Below are positions 38,691 through 46,528 of a stretch of 64,000 nt of DNA, one piece after another (the first letter of the stretch is position 1; the number at the start of each line of letters is the position of its first letter). The notes below the pieces were generated by a model. The model ran no database searches, had not been told where the DNA came from, and saw only the letters and a list, made by a program, of their open reading frames with translations. The translations under genes and the position numbers were made by a program. This DNA comes from Enterobacter asburiae (GTDB lineage Bacteria; Pseudomonadota; Gammaproteobacteria; Enterobacterales; Enterobacteriaceae), in NCBI RefSeq assembly GCF_024599655.1, contig NZ_CP102247.1, positions 3,968,001 to 4,032,000 on the forward strand, in the 5' to 3' direction.

Positions 38691-39416
38691 TTATTCCGTG
38701 ATCAAAGTGCCTTCTTTTTCGCCCATGACCACGCGACGCAGTGCGCCAGGCTTGTTCATGTTGAAGACACGGATCGGCAGTTTGTGGTCGCGAGCCAGCG
38801 TGAAGGCGGCAAGATCCATCACTTTCAGCTCTTTATCCAGCACTTCGCTGTAGCTCAGCTGATCGTACATGGTGGCAGAAGGATCTTTTGCCGGGTCGGC
38901 AGTAAACACGCCGTCTACTTTGGTCGCTTTCAGTACCACATCGGCTTCGATCTCGATACCGCGCAGGCAGGCAGCGGAATCGGTAGTAAAGAATGGGTTA
39001 CCCGTACCGGCGGAGAGGATCACCACGCGGTTATTGCGCAGCAGGCTGATGGCTTCTGCCCAGCTGTAATTATCGCAAACGCCATTCAGCGGAATCGCGG
39101 ACATCAGGCGGGCATTAACATAGGCGCGGTGCAGGGCATCACGCATTGCCAGGCCATTCATGACGGTTGCCAGCATACCCATGTGGTCGCCCACAACGCG
39201 GTTCATCCCCGCTTTCGCCAGACCAGCACCACGGAAAAGGTTGCCACCGCCAATGACCACGCCAACCTGGATACCCAGTTCGACCAGTTCTTTGATTTCC
39301 TGTGCCATGCGATCAAGGATGCTTGCGTCAATACCGAAGCCTTCCGATCCCTGCAGCGCTTCGCCACTCAGCTTAAGCAGAATGCGTTTGTACACGGGTT
39401 TTGCATTGGTAGCCAT
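38691..39416 (-). CDS. pyrH: Uridylate kinase
   Basis: A 241-residue hexameric UMP kinase of the amino-acid-kinase fold, unrelated to eukaryotic UMP/CMP kinases. The N-terminal KRILLKLSGEALQG and VGVVIGGGNLFRG form the phosphate-binding loops; DHMGMLATVMNGLAM and the TVDGVFTADPAKD-like segment are conserved. It is allosterically activated by GTP and inhibited by UTP in E. coli. AGGAAAG precedes the ATG. Confidence 0.98.
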   Translation of the reverse strand: MATNAKPVYKRILLKLSGEALQGSEGFGIDASILDRMAQEIKELVELGIQVGVVIGGGNLFRGAGLAKAGMNRVVGDHMGMLATVMNGLAMRDALHRAYVNARLMSAIPLNGVCDNYSWAEAISLLRNNRVVILSAGTGNPFFTTDSAACLRGIEIEADVVLKATKVDGVFTADPAKDPSATMYDQLSYSEVLDKELKVMDLAAFTLARDHKLPIRVFNMNKPGALRRVVMGEKEGTLITE

Positions 39417-39528
39417 GTTTCTTTCCTGAGACTGTCAACGATTAAGATGGGGGTTAATTCTGGCGACATGATATGCCGCAAATCAGCACAGCGATACTGG
39501 AGCCTGTCTGATTTCCTGTGACGGGTGA

Positions 39529-39560
39529 CAAAAAGAAGCCGCCCTCAGGCGGCTCCTTTT
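39529..39560 (-). terminator. rpsB-tsf operon terminator
   Basis: GAGCCGCC and GGCGGCTTC pair around a short loop, followed on the minus strand by TTTTTGTC. It lies just past the tsf stop. Confidence 0.9.
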
Positions 39561-39566
39561 CAATCA

Positions 39567-40418
39567 TTAAGACTGCTTAGACATTGCAGCAACTTCTGCT
39601 GCGAAGTCAGTCTCAACTTTCTCGATGCCTTCGCCCACTTCGAAGCGGATGAAGCCAGTTACGTCAGCGTTGTGCTCTTTCAGCAGCTGAGCAACAGACT
39701 TGCTTGGGTCCATTACGAATGGCTGGCCAGTCAGAGAAACTTCGCCGGTGAATTTCTTCATGCGGCCTTCAACCATTTTCTCTGCGATTTCTTTTGGCTT
39801 ACCAGACTGCATCGCGATGTCCAGCTGAACCTGGTACTCTTTCTCTACCACTTCAGCAGACACGTCTTCTGGCTTAACGAATTCTGGTTTGCTTGCAGCG
39901 ATGTGCATAGCCAGCTGTTTAACCAGCTCTTCGTCAGCGCCTTTAGCCGCAACCAGAACACCGATACGTGCACCGTGCTGGTAAGAGCCCAGAACGTCGC
40001 CTTCCAGAGAAGATACGCGACGGATGTTGATGTTCTCACCGATTTTAGCAACCAGCGCAACACGTTCTTCTTCGAACTGTGCTTTCAGAACTTCAACGTC
40101 AGTGATTTTACCAGCTACAGCTGCGTCCAGAACTTTGTTAGCAAATGCCTGGAAACCGCCATCTTTAGCAACGAAGTCAGTCTGGCAGTTAACTTCCAGA
40201 ATGATGCCGTAGTTGCCGTCGATCTTAGTGATGATCACGCCGTCAGCAGCAACGTTGCCTGCTTTCTTAGCTGCTTTGATCGCACCGGATTTACGCATGT
40301 TTTCGATTGCCAGCTCGATGTCGCCGTTCGCTTCAGTCAGCGCTTTTTTGCAATCCATCATGCCTGCGCCAGTACGCTCGCGCAGCTCTTTTACCAGGGA
40401 TGCGGTAATTTCAGCCAT
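39567..40418 (-). CDS. tsf: Elongation factor Ts
   Basis: A 283-residue nucleotide-exchange factor for EF-Tu. The N-terminal UBA-like domain contains VKELRERTGAGMMDCKKAL, and the core carries TDFVAKD (about 80-86), which inserts into EF-Tu and displaces magnesium. It is 117 bp downstream of rpsB with a hairpin between. Confidence 0.99.
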   Translation of the reverse strand: MAEITASLVKELRERTGAGMMDCKKALTEANGDIELAIENMRKSGAIKAAKKAGNVAADGVIITKIDGNYGIILEVNCQTDFVAKDGGFQAFANKVLDAAVAGKITDVEVLKAQFEEERVALVAKIGENINIRRVSSLEGDVLGSYQHGARIGVLVAAKGADEELVKQLAMHIAASKPEFVKPEDVSAEVVEKEYQVQLDIAMQSGKPKEIAEKMVEGRMKKFTGEVSLTGQPFVMDPSKSVAQLLKEHNADVTGFIRFEVGEGIEKVETDFAAEVAAMSKQS

Positions 40419-40474
40419 TCTTAAATCCTCGGGAGATGTGAACTGCCCGGCCGGGGGCCAAACAGTGTAAATTG

Positions 40475-40500
40475 AAAAAAGGGGCCGGTAATGGGCCCCT
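40475..40500 (-). terminator. Attenuator-like hairpin between rpsB and tsf
   Basis: AGGGGCC and GGCCCCT pair around CATTACC, followed on the minus strand by TTTTTTCAATT. As tsf has no clear promoter in the remaining space, it probably terminates only part of the transcripts. Confidence 0.8.
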
Positions 40501-40535
40501 ATTCATACACGGTACTAATAAGGGGTAAAACCTTA

Positions 40536-41261
40536 TTATTCAGCTTCTACGAAGCTTTCTTCCGCCTGAGAAGCCAGATCCTGGGAACGGCCTTCACGAA
40601 CGGTAGCAGCTACAGCGCTCAGGTACAGGCTAACAGCACGGATTGCGTCGTCGTTACCCGGGATAACGAAGTCAACACCGTCCGGATCGGAGTTGGTATC
40701 AACGATAGCGAATACCGGGATACCCAGGTTGTTAGCTTCTTTGATTGCGATGTGCTCGTGGTCTGCATCGATTACGAACAGCGCGTCTGGCAGGCCGCCC
40801 ATATCTTTGATACCGCCCAGGCTGTTTTCCAGCTTGTCCAGTTCACGAGTGCGCATCAGCGCTTCTTTCTTAGTCAGCTTGTCGAAAGTACCGTCCTGAG
40901 ACTGGGTTTCCAGATCTTTCAGGCGTTTGATGGACTGACGAACAGTTTTCCAGTTGGTCAGCATGCCGCCCAACCAGCGATGGTTCACGAAGAACTGGTC
41001 GCAGCTGTTAGCAGCATCTTTCACAGCTTCGCTTGCAGCGCGCTTAGTACCAACGAACAGAATCTTACCTTTACGGGAAGAGATCTTGTTCAGCTCAGCC
41101 AGGGCTTCGTTGAACATTGGTACAGTTTTCTCAAGGTTGATGATGTGAACTTTGTTACGTGCGCCGAAGATGAAAGGCTTCATTTTCGGGTTCCAGTAAC
41201 GGGTCTGGTGACCAAAGTGAACACCAGCCTTGAGCATGTCGCGCATGGAAACAGTTGCCAT
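40536..41261 (-). CDS. rpsB: Small-subunit ribosomal protein S2
   Basis: A 241-residue ribosomal protein with the family start ATVSMRDMLKAGVHFGHQTRYWNPKM and the conserved FVNHRWLGGMLTNWKT. It binds late in 30S assembly and, in E. coli, represses its own operon by acting on the structured leader, which is present here at 41301-41354. Confidence 0.99.
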   Translation of the reverse strand: MATVSMRDMLKAGVHFGHQTRYWNPKMKPFIFGARNKVHIINLEKTVPMFNEALAELNKISSRKGKILFVGTKRAASEAVKDAANSCDQFFVNHRWLGGMLTNWKTVRQSIKRLKDLETQSQDGTFDKLTKKEALMRTRELDKLENSLGGIKDMGGLPDALFVIDADHEHIAIKEANNLGIPVFAIVDTNSDPDGVDFVIPGNDDAIRAVSLYLSAVAATVREGRSQDLASQAEESFVEAE

Positions 41262-41269
41262 GTTTAAAA

Positions 41270-41360
41270 CCTCTATATTGAAAGTTGGGGTTATGCCTCC
41301 ACGTATCCCATATTACCGACCCCGAAGGGCACCCCGGAATATGTGCCGATACGTGTGTGT
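41270..41360 (-). promoter_or_regulatory. rpsB leader, S2 autoregulatory element (t44/tff RNA)
   Basis: The mRNA leader has an outer stem ACGTATC/GATACGT (41301-41307 with 41348-41354) enclosing CCGGGG and a CCCTTCGGGG hairpin, with a downstream CCCCAAC that can pair with the loop. This matches the enterobacterial element annotated as t44 or tff RNA and later shown to be the S2 repression site. The remaining space to map holds the promoter and nothing else that I recognise. Confidence 0.8.
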
Positions 41361-41431
41361 TGTTACACAAAGTGAGATTTGTCGCTTCCGTCCAGCCTGT
41401 GTATCTGAAATGGATCGGAAGTCCGGCGCGC

Positions 41432-41461
41432 TTTATACCACAAAACACGACCAGAAACCAA
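41432..41461 (-). promoter_or_regulatory. rpsB promoter
   Basis: An extended -10, TGG followed by TATAAA (-10 at 41432-41437), has a GC-only discriminator (GCGCGCC), the signature of ppGpp control of ribosomal-protein promoters. TTGGTT at 41456-41461 could be a weak -35 with an 18-bp spacer. Confidence 0.65.
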
Positions 41462-41582
41462 CAGTTGTTGGCGGAGTGTGCTGTTAATGATTCTCAATTT
41501 GGCACGGGGTGTGCCTGACTGATACCATTGACGACACTTAGACTAGTATTGTCGAAAAAATCGACACCGATGGACAGATTAC

Positions 41583-42377
41583 ATGGCTATCTCTATTAAG
41601 ACACCTGAAGAAATTGAAAAGATGCGCGTCGCCGGTCGTCTGGCCGCGGAAGTGCTGGAAATGATCGAACCGTTCGTGAAGCCGGGCGTCAGCACCGGTG
41701 AACTGGACCGTATCTGTAACGACTATATCGTGAACGAGCAGCACGCGGTTTCCGCCTGCCTCGGCTACCACGGTTTCCCGAAATCCGTCTGCATCTCTAT
41801 TAATGAAGTGGTTTGCCACGGCATCCCGGACGACGAAAAACTGCTGAAAGATGGCGACATCGTCAACATCGACGTGACCGTCATTAAAGACGAGTACCAC
41901 GGTGACACCTCAAAAATGTTCATCGTTGGCAAGCCGACTATTCTTGGCGAGCGTCTATGCAAAGTGACGCAAGAGAGCCTCTACCTGGCGCTGAAAATGG
42001 TTAAACCGGGTATTCGCCTGCGTACCATCGGTGCGGCAATCCAGAAGTTTGTGGAAGCAGAAGGTTTCTCCGTGGTGCGCGAGTACTGCGGTCACGGCAT
42101 TGGTCGCGTCTTCCATGAAGAGCCGCAGGTCCTGCACTATGATGCCGATGACGGCGGCGTGGTGCTGCAAAAAGGCATGACCTTTACCATTGAGCCGATG
42201 GTCAACGCGGGTGATTACCGCATCCGCACCATGAAAGACGGCTGGACGGTGAAAACCAAAGACAGAAGCTTGTCTGCGCAGTACGAGCATACTATTGTGG
42301 TAACGGACAACGGCTGCGAAATTATGACGTTGCGCAAGGATGACACCATCCCGGCGATACTGACGCACGATGAATGA
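41583..42377 (+). CDS. map: Methionine aminopeptidase
   Basis: A 264-residue type I enzyme that removes the initiator methionine from new proteins. His79 and the metal ligands Asp97 and Asp108 are seen directly; His171, Glu204 and Glu235 fall in HGIGRVFHEEP, TIEPMVN and YEHTIVVT. Numbering is identical to E. coli. It is divergent from rpsB and ends at a strong terminator. Confidence 0.99.
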   Translation: MAISIKTPEEIEKMRVAGRLAAEVLEMIEPFVKPGVSTGELDRICNDYIVNEQHAVSACLGYHGFPKSVCISINEVVCHGIPDDEKLLKDGDIVNIDVTVIKDEYHGDTSKMFIVGKPTILGERLCKVTQESLYLALKMVKPGIRLRTIGAAIQKFVEAEGFSVVREYCGHGIGRVFHEEPQVLHYDADDGGVVLQKGMTFTIEPMVNAGDYRIRTMKDGWTVKTKDRSLSAQYEHTIVVTDNGCEIMTLRKDDTIPAILTHDE

Positions 42378-42383
42378 TAAAAA

Positions 42384-42406
42384 AGCCGGCAAATGCCGGC
42401 TTTTTT
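42384..42406 (+). terminator. map terminator
   Basis: AGCCGGC and GCCGGCT form a stem with an AAAT loop, followed by TTTTT. Confidence 0.93.
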
Positions 42407-42440
42407 AATGGCTATAGCTTTTTCTTATGGGTGGCGCACG

Positions 42441-45116
42441 ATGAGTAATCTTTTACCCGAACAGTATGCTAACACAGCACTTCCCACCCTTCCCGACCAG
42501 CCCGATAACCCGGGCGTCTGGCCGTCGCACGAGCTGACCTGCGCGCATATTAAAGCCCATATGGATGTTTTCCATCGCTGGCTGGGCAGCGCGTTCGACG
42601 CGGGCGTGTCGGCCGAGCAGCTCATTGAAGCGCGCACCGAATTTATCGACCAGCTCTTGCAGCGCCTGTGGATCGATTACGGGTTTGGGCAAATCAGTGA
42701 TGTTGCGCTGGTTGCCGTCGGGGGCTATGGCCGCGGTGAGCTGCATCCGCTTTCCGATATCGATCTGCTGATCTTAAGCCGCAAAAAGCTGCCGGACGAA
42801 CAGGCGCAAAAAATTGGCGAACTGCTGACGCTGCTCTGGGACGTGAAGCTGGAGGTCGGCCACAGCGTGCGCACCCTGGAAGAGTGTCTGCTGGAAGGGT
42901 TATCGGACCTGACCGTCGCCACCAACCTGATTGAAACCCGCCTGCTGATTGGCGACGTCGCCCTGTTTCTGGAGCTGCAAAAGCACATCTTCAGCGACGG
43001 CTTCTGGCCGTCAGAAAAGTTCTTCGCCGCGAAGGTCGAGGAGCAAAACCAGCGCCACCAGCGCTACCACGGCACCAGCTATAATCTTGAGCCCGATATT
43101 AAAAGCAGCCCCGGCGGCCTGCGCGACATCCACACCCTGCAGTGGGTCGCCCGCCGCCATTTTGGCGCCACCTCGATGGACGAGATGGTTGGCTTCGGCT
43201 TCTTAACCGAGGCCGAGCGTAACGAGCTGAACGAGTGCCTGCACCTGCTGTGGCGCATCCGTTTTGCCCTGCATCTGGAAGTCACCCGCTACGATAACCG
43301 TCTGCTGTTTGACCGCCAGCTCAGCGTGGCGCAGCGCCTGAATTATCAGGGCGAAGGCAACGAGCCGGTTGAGCACATGATGAAGGATTTCTTCCGCGTC
43401 ACCCGCCGGGTGACCGAGCTGAACCAGATGCTGCTGCAGCTGTTCGATGAGGCCATTCTGGCCCTGACGGCGGACGAGAAACCGCGCCCGATTGATGACG
43501 AATTCCAGCTGCGCGGCACGCTTATCGATCTGCGCGACGAAACGCTGTTTATCCGCGAGCCGGAAGCGATTCTGAGGATGTTCTATACCATGGTGCGCAA
43601 CAGCACCATCACCGGGATCTACTCCACCACCCTGCGCCATCTGCGCCATGCACGCCGTCATCTGACGCAGCCGCTGTGCTATATCCCGGAAGCGCGCTCG
43701 CTGTTCCTGAGCATGCTCCGCCACCCGGGCGCCGTCAGCCGCGGGCTGCTGCCGATGCACCGCCACAGCGTGCTGTGGGCCTATATGCCGCAGTGGTCGC
43801 ACATTGTCGGGCAAATGCAGTTCGATCTGTTCCACGCCTACACGGTGGATGAACATACGATCCGCGTGATGCTCAAGCTGGAAAGCTTTGCGAAAGAAGA
43901 GACGCGCTCCCGCCACCCGCTGTGCGTGGAGCTGTGGCCGCGCCTGACCCATCCGGAACTGATCCTGATTGCCGCCCTGTTCCACGATATCGCCAAAGGT
44001 CGCGGCGGCGATCATTCGGTGCTGGGCGCGCAGGACGTGCTGAAATTTGCCGAACTGCACGGCCTGAACTCGCGTGAAACGCAGCTGGTGGCCTGGCTGG
44101 TGCGCCATCACCTGCTGATGTCGGTCACCGCGCAGCGTCGTGACATTCAGGATCCTGAGGTGATCAAGCAGTTCGCGGAAGTGGTTCAGACGGAAAACCG
44201 CCTGCGGTATCTGGTCTGCCTGACGGTGGCCGATATCTGCGCCACCAACGAAACGCTGTGGAACAGCTGGAAGCAGAGCCTGCTGCGCGAGCTGTACTTC
44301 GCGACCGAAAAACAGCTGCGTCGCGGGATGCAAAACACCCCGGACATGCGCGAGCGCGTGCGTCATCACCAGCTGCAGGCGCTGGCGCTGCTGCGGATGG
44401 ACAACATTGATGAAGAGGCGCTGCATCAGATTTGGGCCCGCTGCCGCGCCAACTATTTTGTCCGCCACAGCCCAAACCAGCTTGCGTGGCACGCGCGGCA
44501 CCTGTTGAAGCACGATCTGTCCCAGCCTATGATCCTCCTGAGCCCGCAGGCCACCCGCGGCGGGACGGAGATTTTCATCTGGAGCCCGGACCGGCCTTAT
44601 CTGTTTGCTGCGGTCTGCGCCGAGCTGGACAGGCGTAACCTGAGCGTTCACGACGCGCAGATTTTCACTACCCGCGACGGCATGGCGATGGACACCTTTA
44701 TCGTGCTTGAGCCGGACGGCAGTCCGCTCTCGTCGGACAGGCATGAAGGGATACGTTTTGGTCTGGAACAGGCGATTACCCAGCGCAGCTGGCAGCCTCC
44801 GCAGCCGCGTCGCCAGCCGGCAAAATTGCGCCACTTTACCGTCGATACCGAGGTCAATTTCCTGCCGACCCACACCGACCGTAAATCGTTCCTGGAGCTG
44901 ATCGCGCTCGACCAGCCGGGGCTGCTCGCCCGCGTCGGCCAGGTTTTTGCCGATCTGGGAATTTCGCTCCATGGGGCCCGAATTACAACGATTGGCGAGC
45001 GAGTAGAAGATTTATTTATAATCGCGACAGCGGACCGGCGTGCCCTTAATAATGACCTGCAGCTTGAAGTGCAACAACGGTTGACAGCAGCCCTCAATCC
45101 AAACGATAAAGGGTGA
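42441..45116 (+). CDS. glnD: Bifunctional uridylyltransferase/uridylyl-removing enzyme GlnD
   Basis: An 891-residue nitrogen sensor that uridylylates PII proteins (GlnB, GlnK) when glutamine is low and removes UMP when it is high. The nucleotidyltransferase motif is VGGYGRGELHPLSDIDLL with Asp106 and Asp108. The HD domain carries LFHDIAKGRGGDHS. Two C-terminal ACT domains (about 710-790 and 815-891) sense glutamine. I start at MSNLLPEQYANTALP; the frame upstream to 42393 overlaps the map terminator and is not conserved. Confidence 0.97.
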   Translation: MSNLLPEQYANTALPTLPDQPDNPGVWPSHELTCAHIKAHMDVFHRWLGSAFDAGVSAEQLIEARTEFIDQLLQRLWIDYGFGQISDVALVAVGGYGRGELHPLSDIDLLILSRKKLPDEQAQKIGELLTLLWDVKLEVGHSVRTLEECLLEGLSDLTVATNLIETRLLIGDVALFLELQKHIFSDGFWPSEKFFAAKVEEQNQRHQRYHGTSYNLEPDIKSSPGGLRDIHTLQWVARRHFGATSMDEMVGFGFLTEAERNELNECLHLLWRIRFALHLEVTRYDNRLLFDRQLSVAQRLNYQGEGNEPVEHMMKDFFRVTRRVTELNQMLLQLFDEAILALTADEKPRPIDDEFQLRGTLIDLRDETLFIREPEAILRMFYTMVRNSTITGIYSTTLRHLRHARRHLTQPLCYIPEARSLFLSMLRHPGAVSRGLLPMHRHSVLWAYMPQWSHIVGQMQFDLFHAYTVDEHTIRVMLKLESFAKEETRSRHPLCVELWPRLTHPELILIAALFHDIAKGRGGDHSVLGAQDVLKFAELHGLNSRETQLVAWLVRHHLLMSVTAQRRDIQDPEVIKQFAEVVQTENRLRYLVCLTVADICATNETLWNSWKQSLLRELYFATEKQLRRGMQNTPDMRERVRHHQLQALALLRMDNIDEEALHQIWARCRANYFVRHSPNQLAWHARHLLKHDLSQPMILLSPQATRGGTEIFIWSPDRPYLFAAVCAELDRRNLSVHDAQIFTTRDGMAMDTFIVLEPDGSPLSSDRHEGIRFGLEQAITQRSWQPPQPRRQPAKLRHFTVDTEVNFLPTHTDRKSFLELIALDQPGLLARVGQVFADLGISLHGARITTIGERVEDLFIIATADRRALNNDLQLEVQQRLTAALNPNDKG

Positions 45117-45148
45117 TATGTTTTTTAGTGAAATGGAAAGAGTAAACA

Positions 45149-45973
45149 ATGCAGCAGTTACAGAACGTTATTGAGTCCGCTTTTGAGCGTCGCGCCGAGA
45201 TTACCCCGGCAAATGTGGATACCGTGACCCGTGAAGCGGTAAACCAGGTGATTTCCCTTCTGGATTCCGGCGCGCTGCGCGTGGCAGAAAAAAACGACGG
45301 TCAGTGGGTCACTCATCAATGGCTGAAGAAAGCCGTGCTGCTCTCTTTCCGTATCAACGATAACCAGGTTATCGACGGAGCTGAAAGCCGCTACTTCGAT
45401 AAAGTCCCTATGAAATTCGCTGACTACGACGAAGCGCGTTTCCAGAAAGAAGGTTTCCGCGTGGTACCGCCTGCGGCAGTGCGTCAGGGCGCATTCATCG
45501 CGCGCAACACCGTGCTGATGCCATCCTACGTGAACATCGGTGCCTACGTTGACGAAGGCACCATGGTTGACACCTGGGCGACTGTCGGTTCATGCGCGCA
45601 GATCGGTAAAAACGTTCACCTGTCCGGCGGCGTGGGCATCGGTGGTGTTCTGGAGCCACTGCAGGCCAACCCGACCATCATCGAAGACAACTGCTTCATC
45701 GGCGCGCGCTCTGAAGTGGTTGAAGGCGTGATCGTTGAAGAAGGCTCCGTGATCTCCATGGGCGTTTACATCGGTCAGAGCACCCGTATTTACGACCGCG
45801 AAACCGGCGAAGTTCACTACGGTCGCGTTCCGGCGGGCTCCGTGGTGGTTTCCGGCAACCTGCCGTCAAAAGATGGCAAATACAGCCTGTACTGTGCGGT
45901 TATCGTGAAGAAAGTGGATGCGAAAACGCGCGGTAAAGTGGGCATCAACGAATTGCTGCGCACCATCGATTAA
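45149..45973 (+). CDS. dapD: Tetrahydrodipicolinate N-succinyltransferase
   Basis: A 274-residue trimeric left-handed beta-helix enzyme of the succinylase branch of lysine and diaminopimelate synthesis. The hexapeptide-repeat region runs from about 105 to 220 (NIGAYVDEGTMVDTWATVGSCAQIG). It ends at a strong terminator. It is 32 bp after glnD; that gap is too short for a strong separate promoter to be evident. Confidence 0.98.
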   Translation: MQQLQNVIESAFERRAEITPANVDTVTREAVNQVISLLDSGALRVAEKNDGQWVTHQWLKKAVLLSFRINDNQVIDGAESRYFDKVPMKFADYDEARFQKEGFRVVPPAAVRQGAFIARNTVLMPSYVNIGAYVDEGTMVDTWATVGSCAQIGKNVHLSGGVGIGGVLEPLQANPTIIEDNCFIGARSEVVEGVIVEEGSVISMGVYIGQSTRIYDRETGEVHYGRVPAGSVVVSGNLPSKDGKYSLYCAVIVKKVDAKTRGKVGINELLRTID

Positions 45974-45988
45974 TCGGGTATAACAAAA

Positions 45989-46012
45989 AGCGGGGGCAAC
46001 CCCGCTTTTTTT
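45989..46012 (+). terminator. dapD terminator
   Basis: AGCGGGG and CCCCGCT pair around GCAA, followed by TTTTTTTATA. Confidence 0.93.
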
Positions 46013-46084
46013 ATATCTGAGGGTGGCGAAAATAGATTTTTTCGTTAATTATTCAAAGGTTATGTTGAGATCAAGGGTACCGCT

Positions 46085-46471
46085 ATGTACGATAATCTGA
46101 AAAGTCTGGGCATTACCAATCCTGATGAAATTGATCGTTACAGCCTCCGTCAGGAAGCCAATAACGATATTCTGAAAATCTATTTTCACAAGGACAAAGG
46201 AGAGTTTTTCGCCAAAAGCGTGAAGTTTAAATATCCACGCCAGCGTAAGACCGTTGTCGCTGACGGTGTAGGACAGGGATACAAAGAAGTACAGGAAATC
46301 AGCCCTAACCTGCGCTACGTGATCGATGAACTCGATCAGATCTGCCAGCGCGACCGCACCGAAGTCGATCTCAAGCGTAAGATCCTTGACGATCTGCGTC
46401 ACCTTGAAAACGTTGTAACGAATAAGATCAGCGAGATTGAAGCGGATCTTGAGAAATTAACGCGGAAATAA
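46085..46471 (+). CDS. yaeH: YaeH, UPF0325 family protein
   Basis: A 128-residue protein nearly identical in pattern to E. coli YaeH. It is charged and mainly helical, with a C-terminal heptad-like region (LDDLRHLENVVTNKISEIEADLEKL, about 100-126) and no membrane segment. The function is unknown. It is immediately followed by a terminator hairpin that is part of a dispersed intergenic repeat. Confidence 0.94.
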   Translation: MYDNLKSLGITNPDEIDRYSLRQEANNDILKIYFHKDKGEFFAKSVKFKYPRQRKTVVADGVGQGYKEVQEISPNLRYVIDELDQICQRDRTEVDLKRKILDDLRHLENVVTNKISEIEADLEKLTRK

Positions 46472-46477
46472 AAGCAA

Positions 46478-46504
46478 AACGGCAATCCTTGATTGCCGTT
46501 TTTA
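46478..46504 (+). terminator. yaeH terminator
   Basis: AACGGCAATC and GATTGCCGTT form a 10-bp stem with a CTT-type loop, followed by TTTAGTGTTT. It starts six bases after the stop codon and is repeated almost exactly after fhuB. Confidence 0.92.
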
Positions 46505-46513
46505 GTGTTTACG

Positions 46514-46528
46514 CCCTCTCCCCGTGGG
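46514..46528. repeat. Left half of an interrupted CCCTCTCCC palindrome, with target duplication
   Basis: CCCTCT (46514-46519) is followed by CCCCGTGGG (46520-46528), which is repeated directly after the insertion sequence at 47808-47816. Removing the IS and one copy restores a palindrome with 9-bp arms (CCCTCTCCC and GGGAGAGGG) and a CGT loop. Confidence 0.9.

Noticed and set aside
42393..42440. Upstream start for glnD
   Set aside because: It would begin within the map terminator hairpin; the family N-terminus starts at 42441.
43203..44972. A 589-codon open frame on the minus strand opposite glnD
   Set aside because: It is antisense to a clearly conserved gene, has no recognisable domain, and arises from GC-rich third positions of glnD. 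There is no plausible ribosome site.
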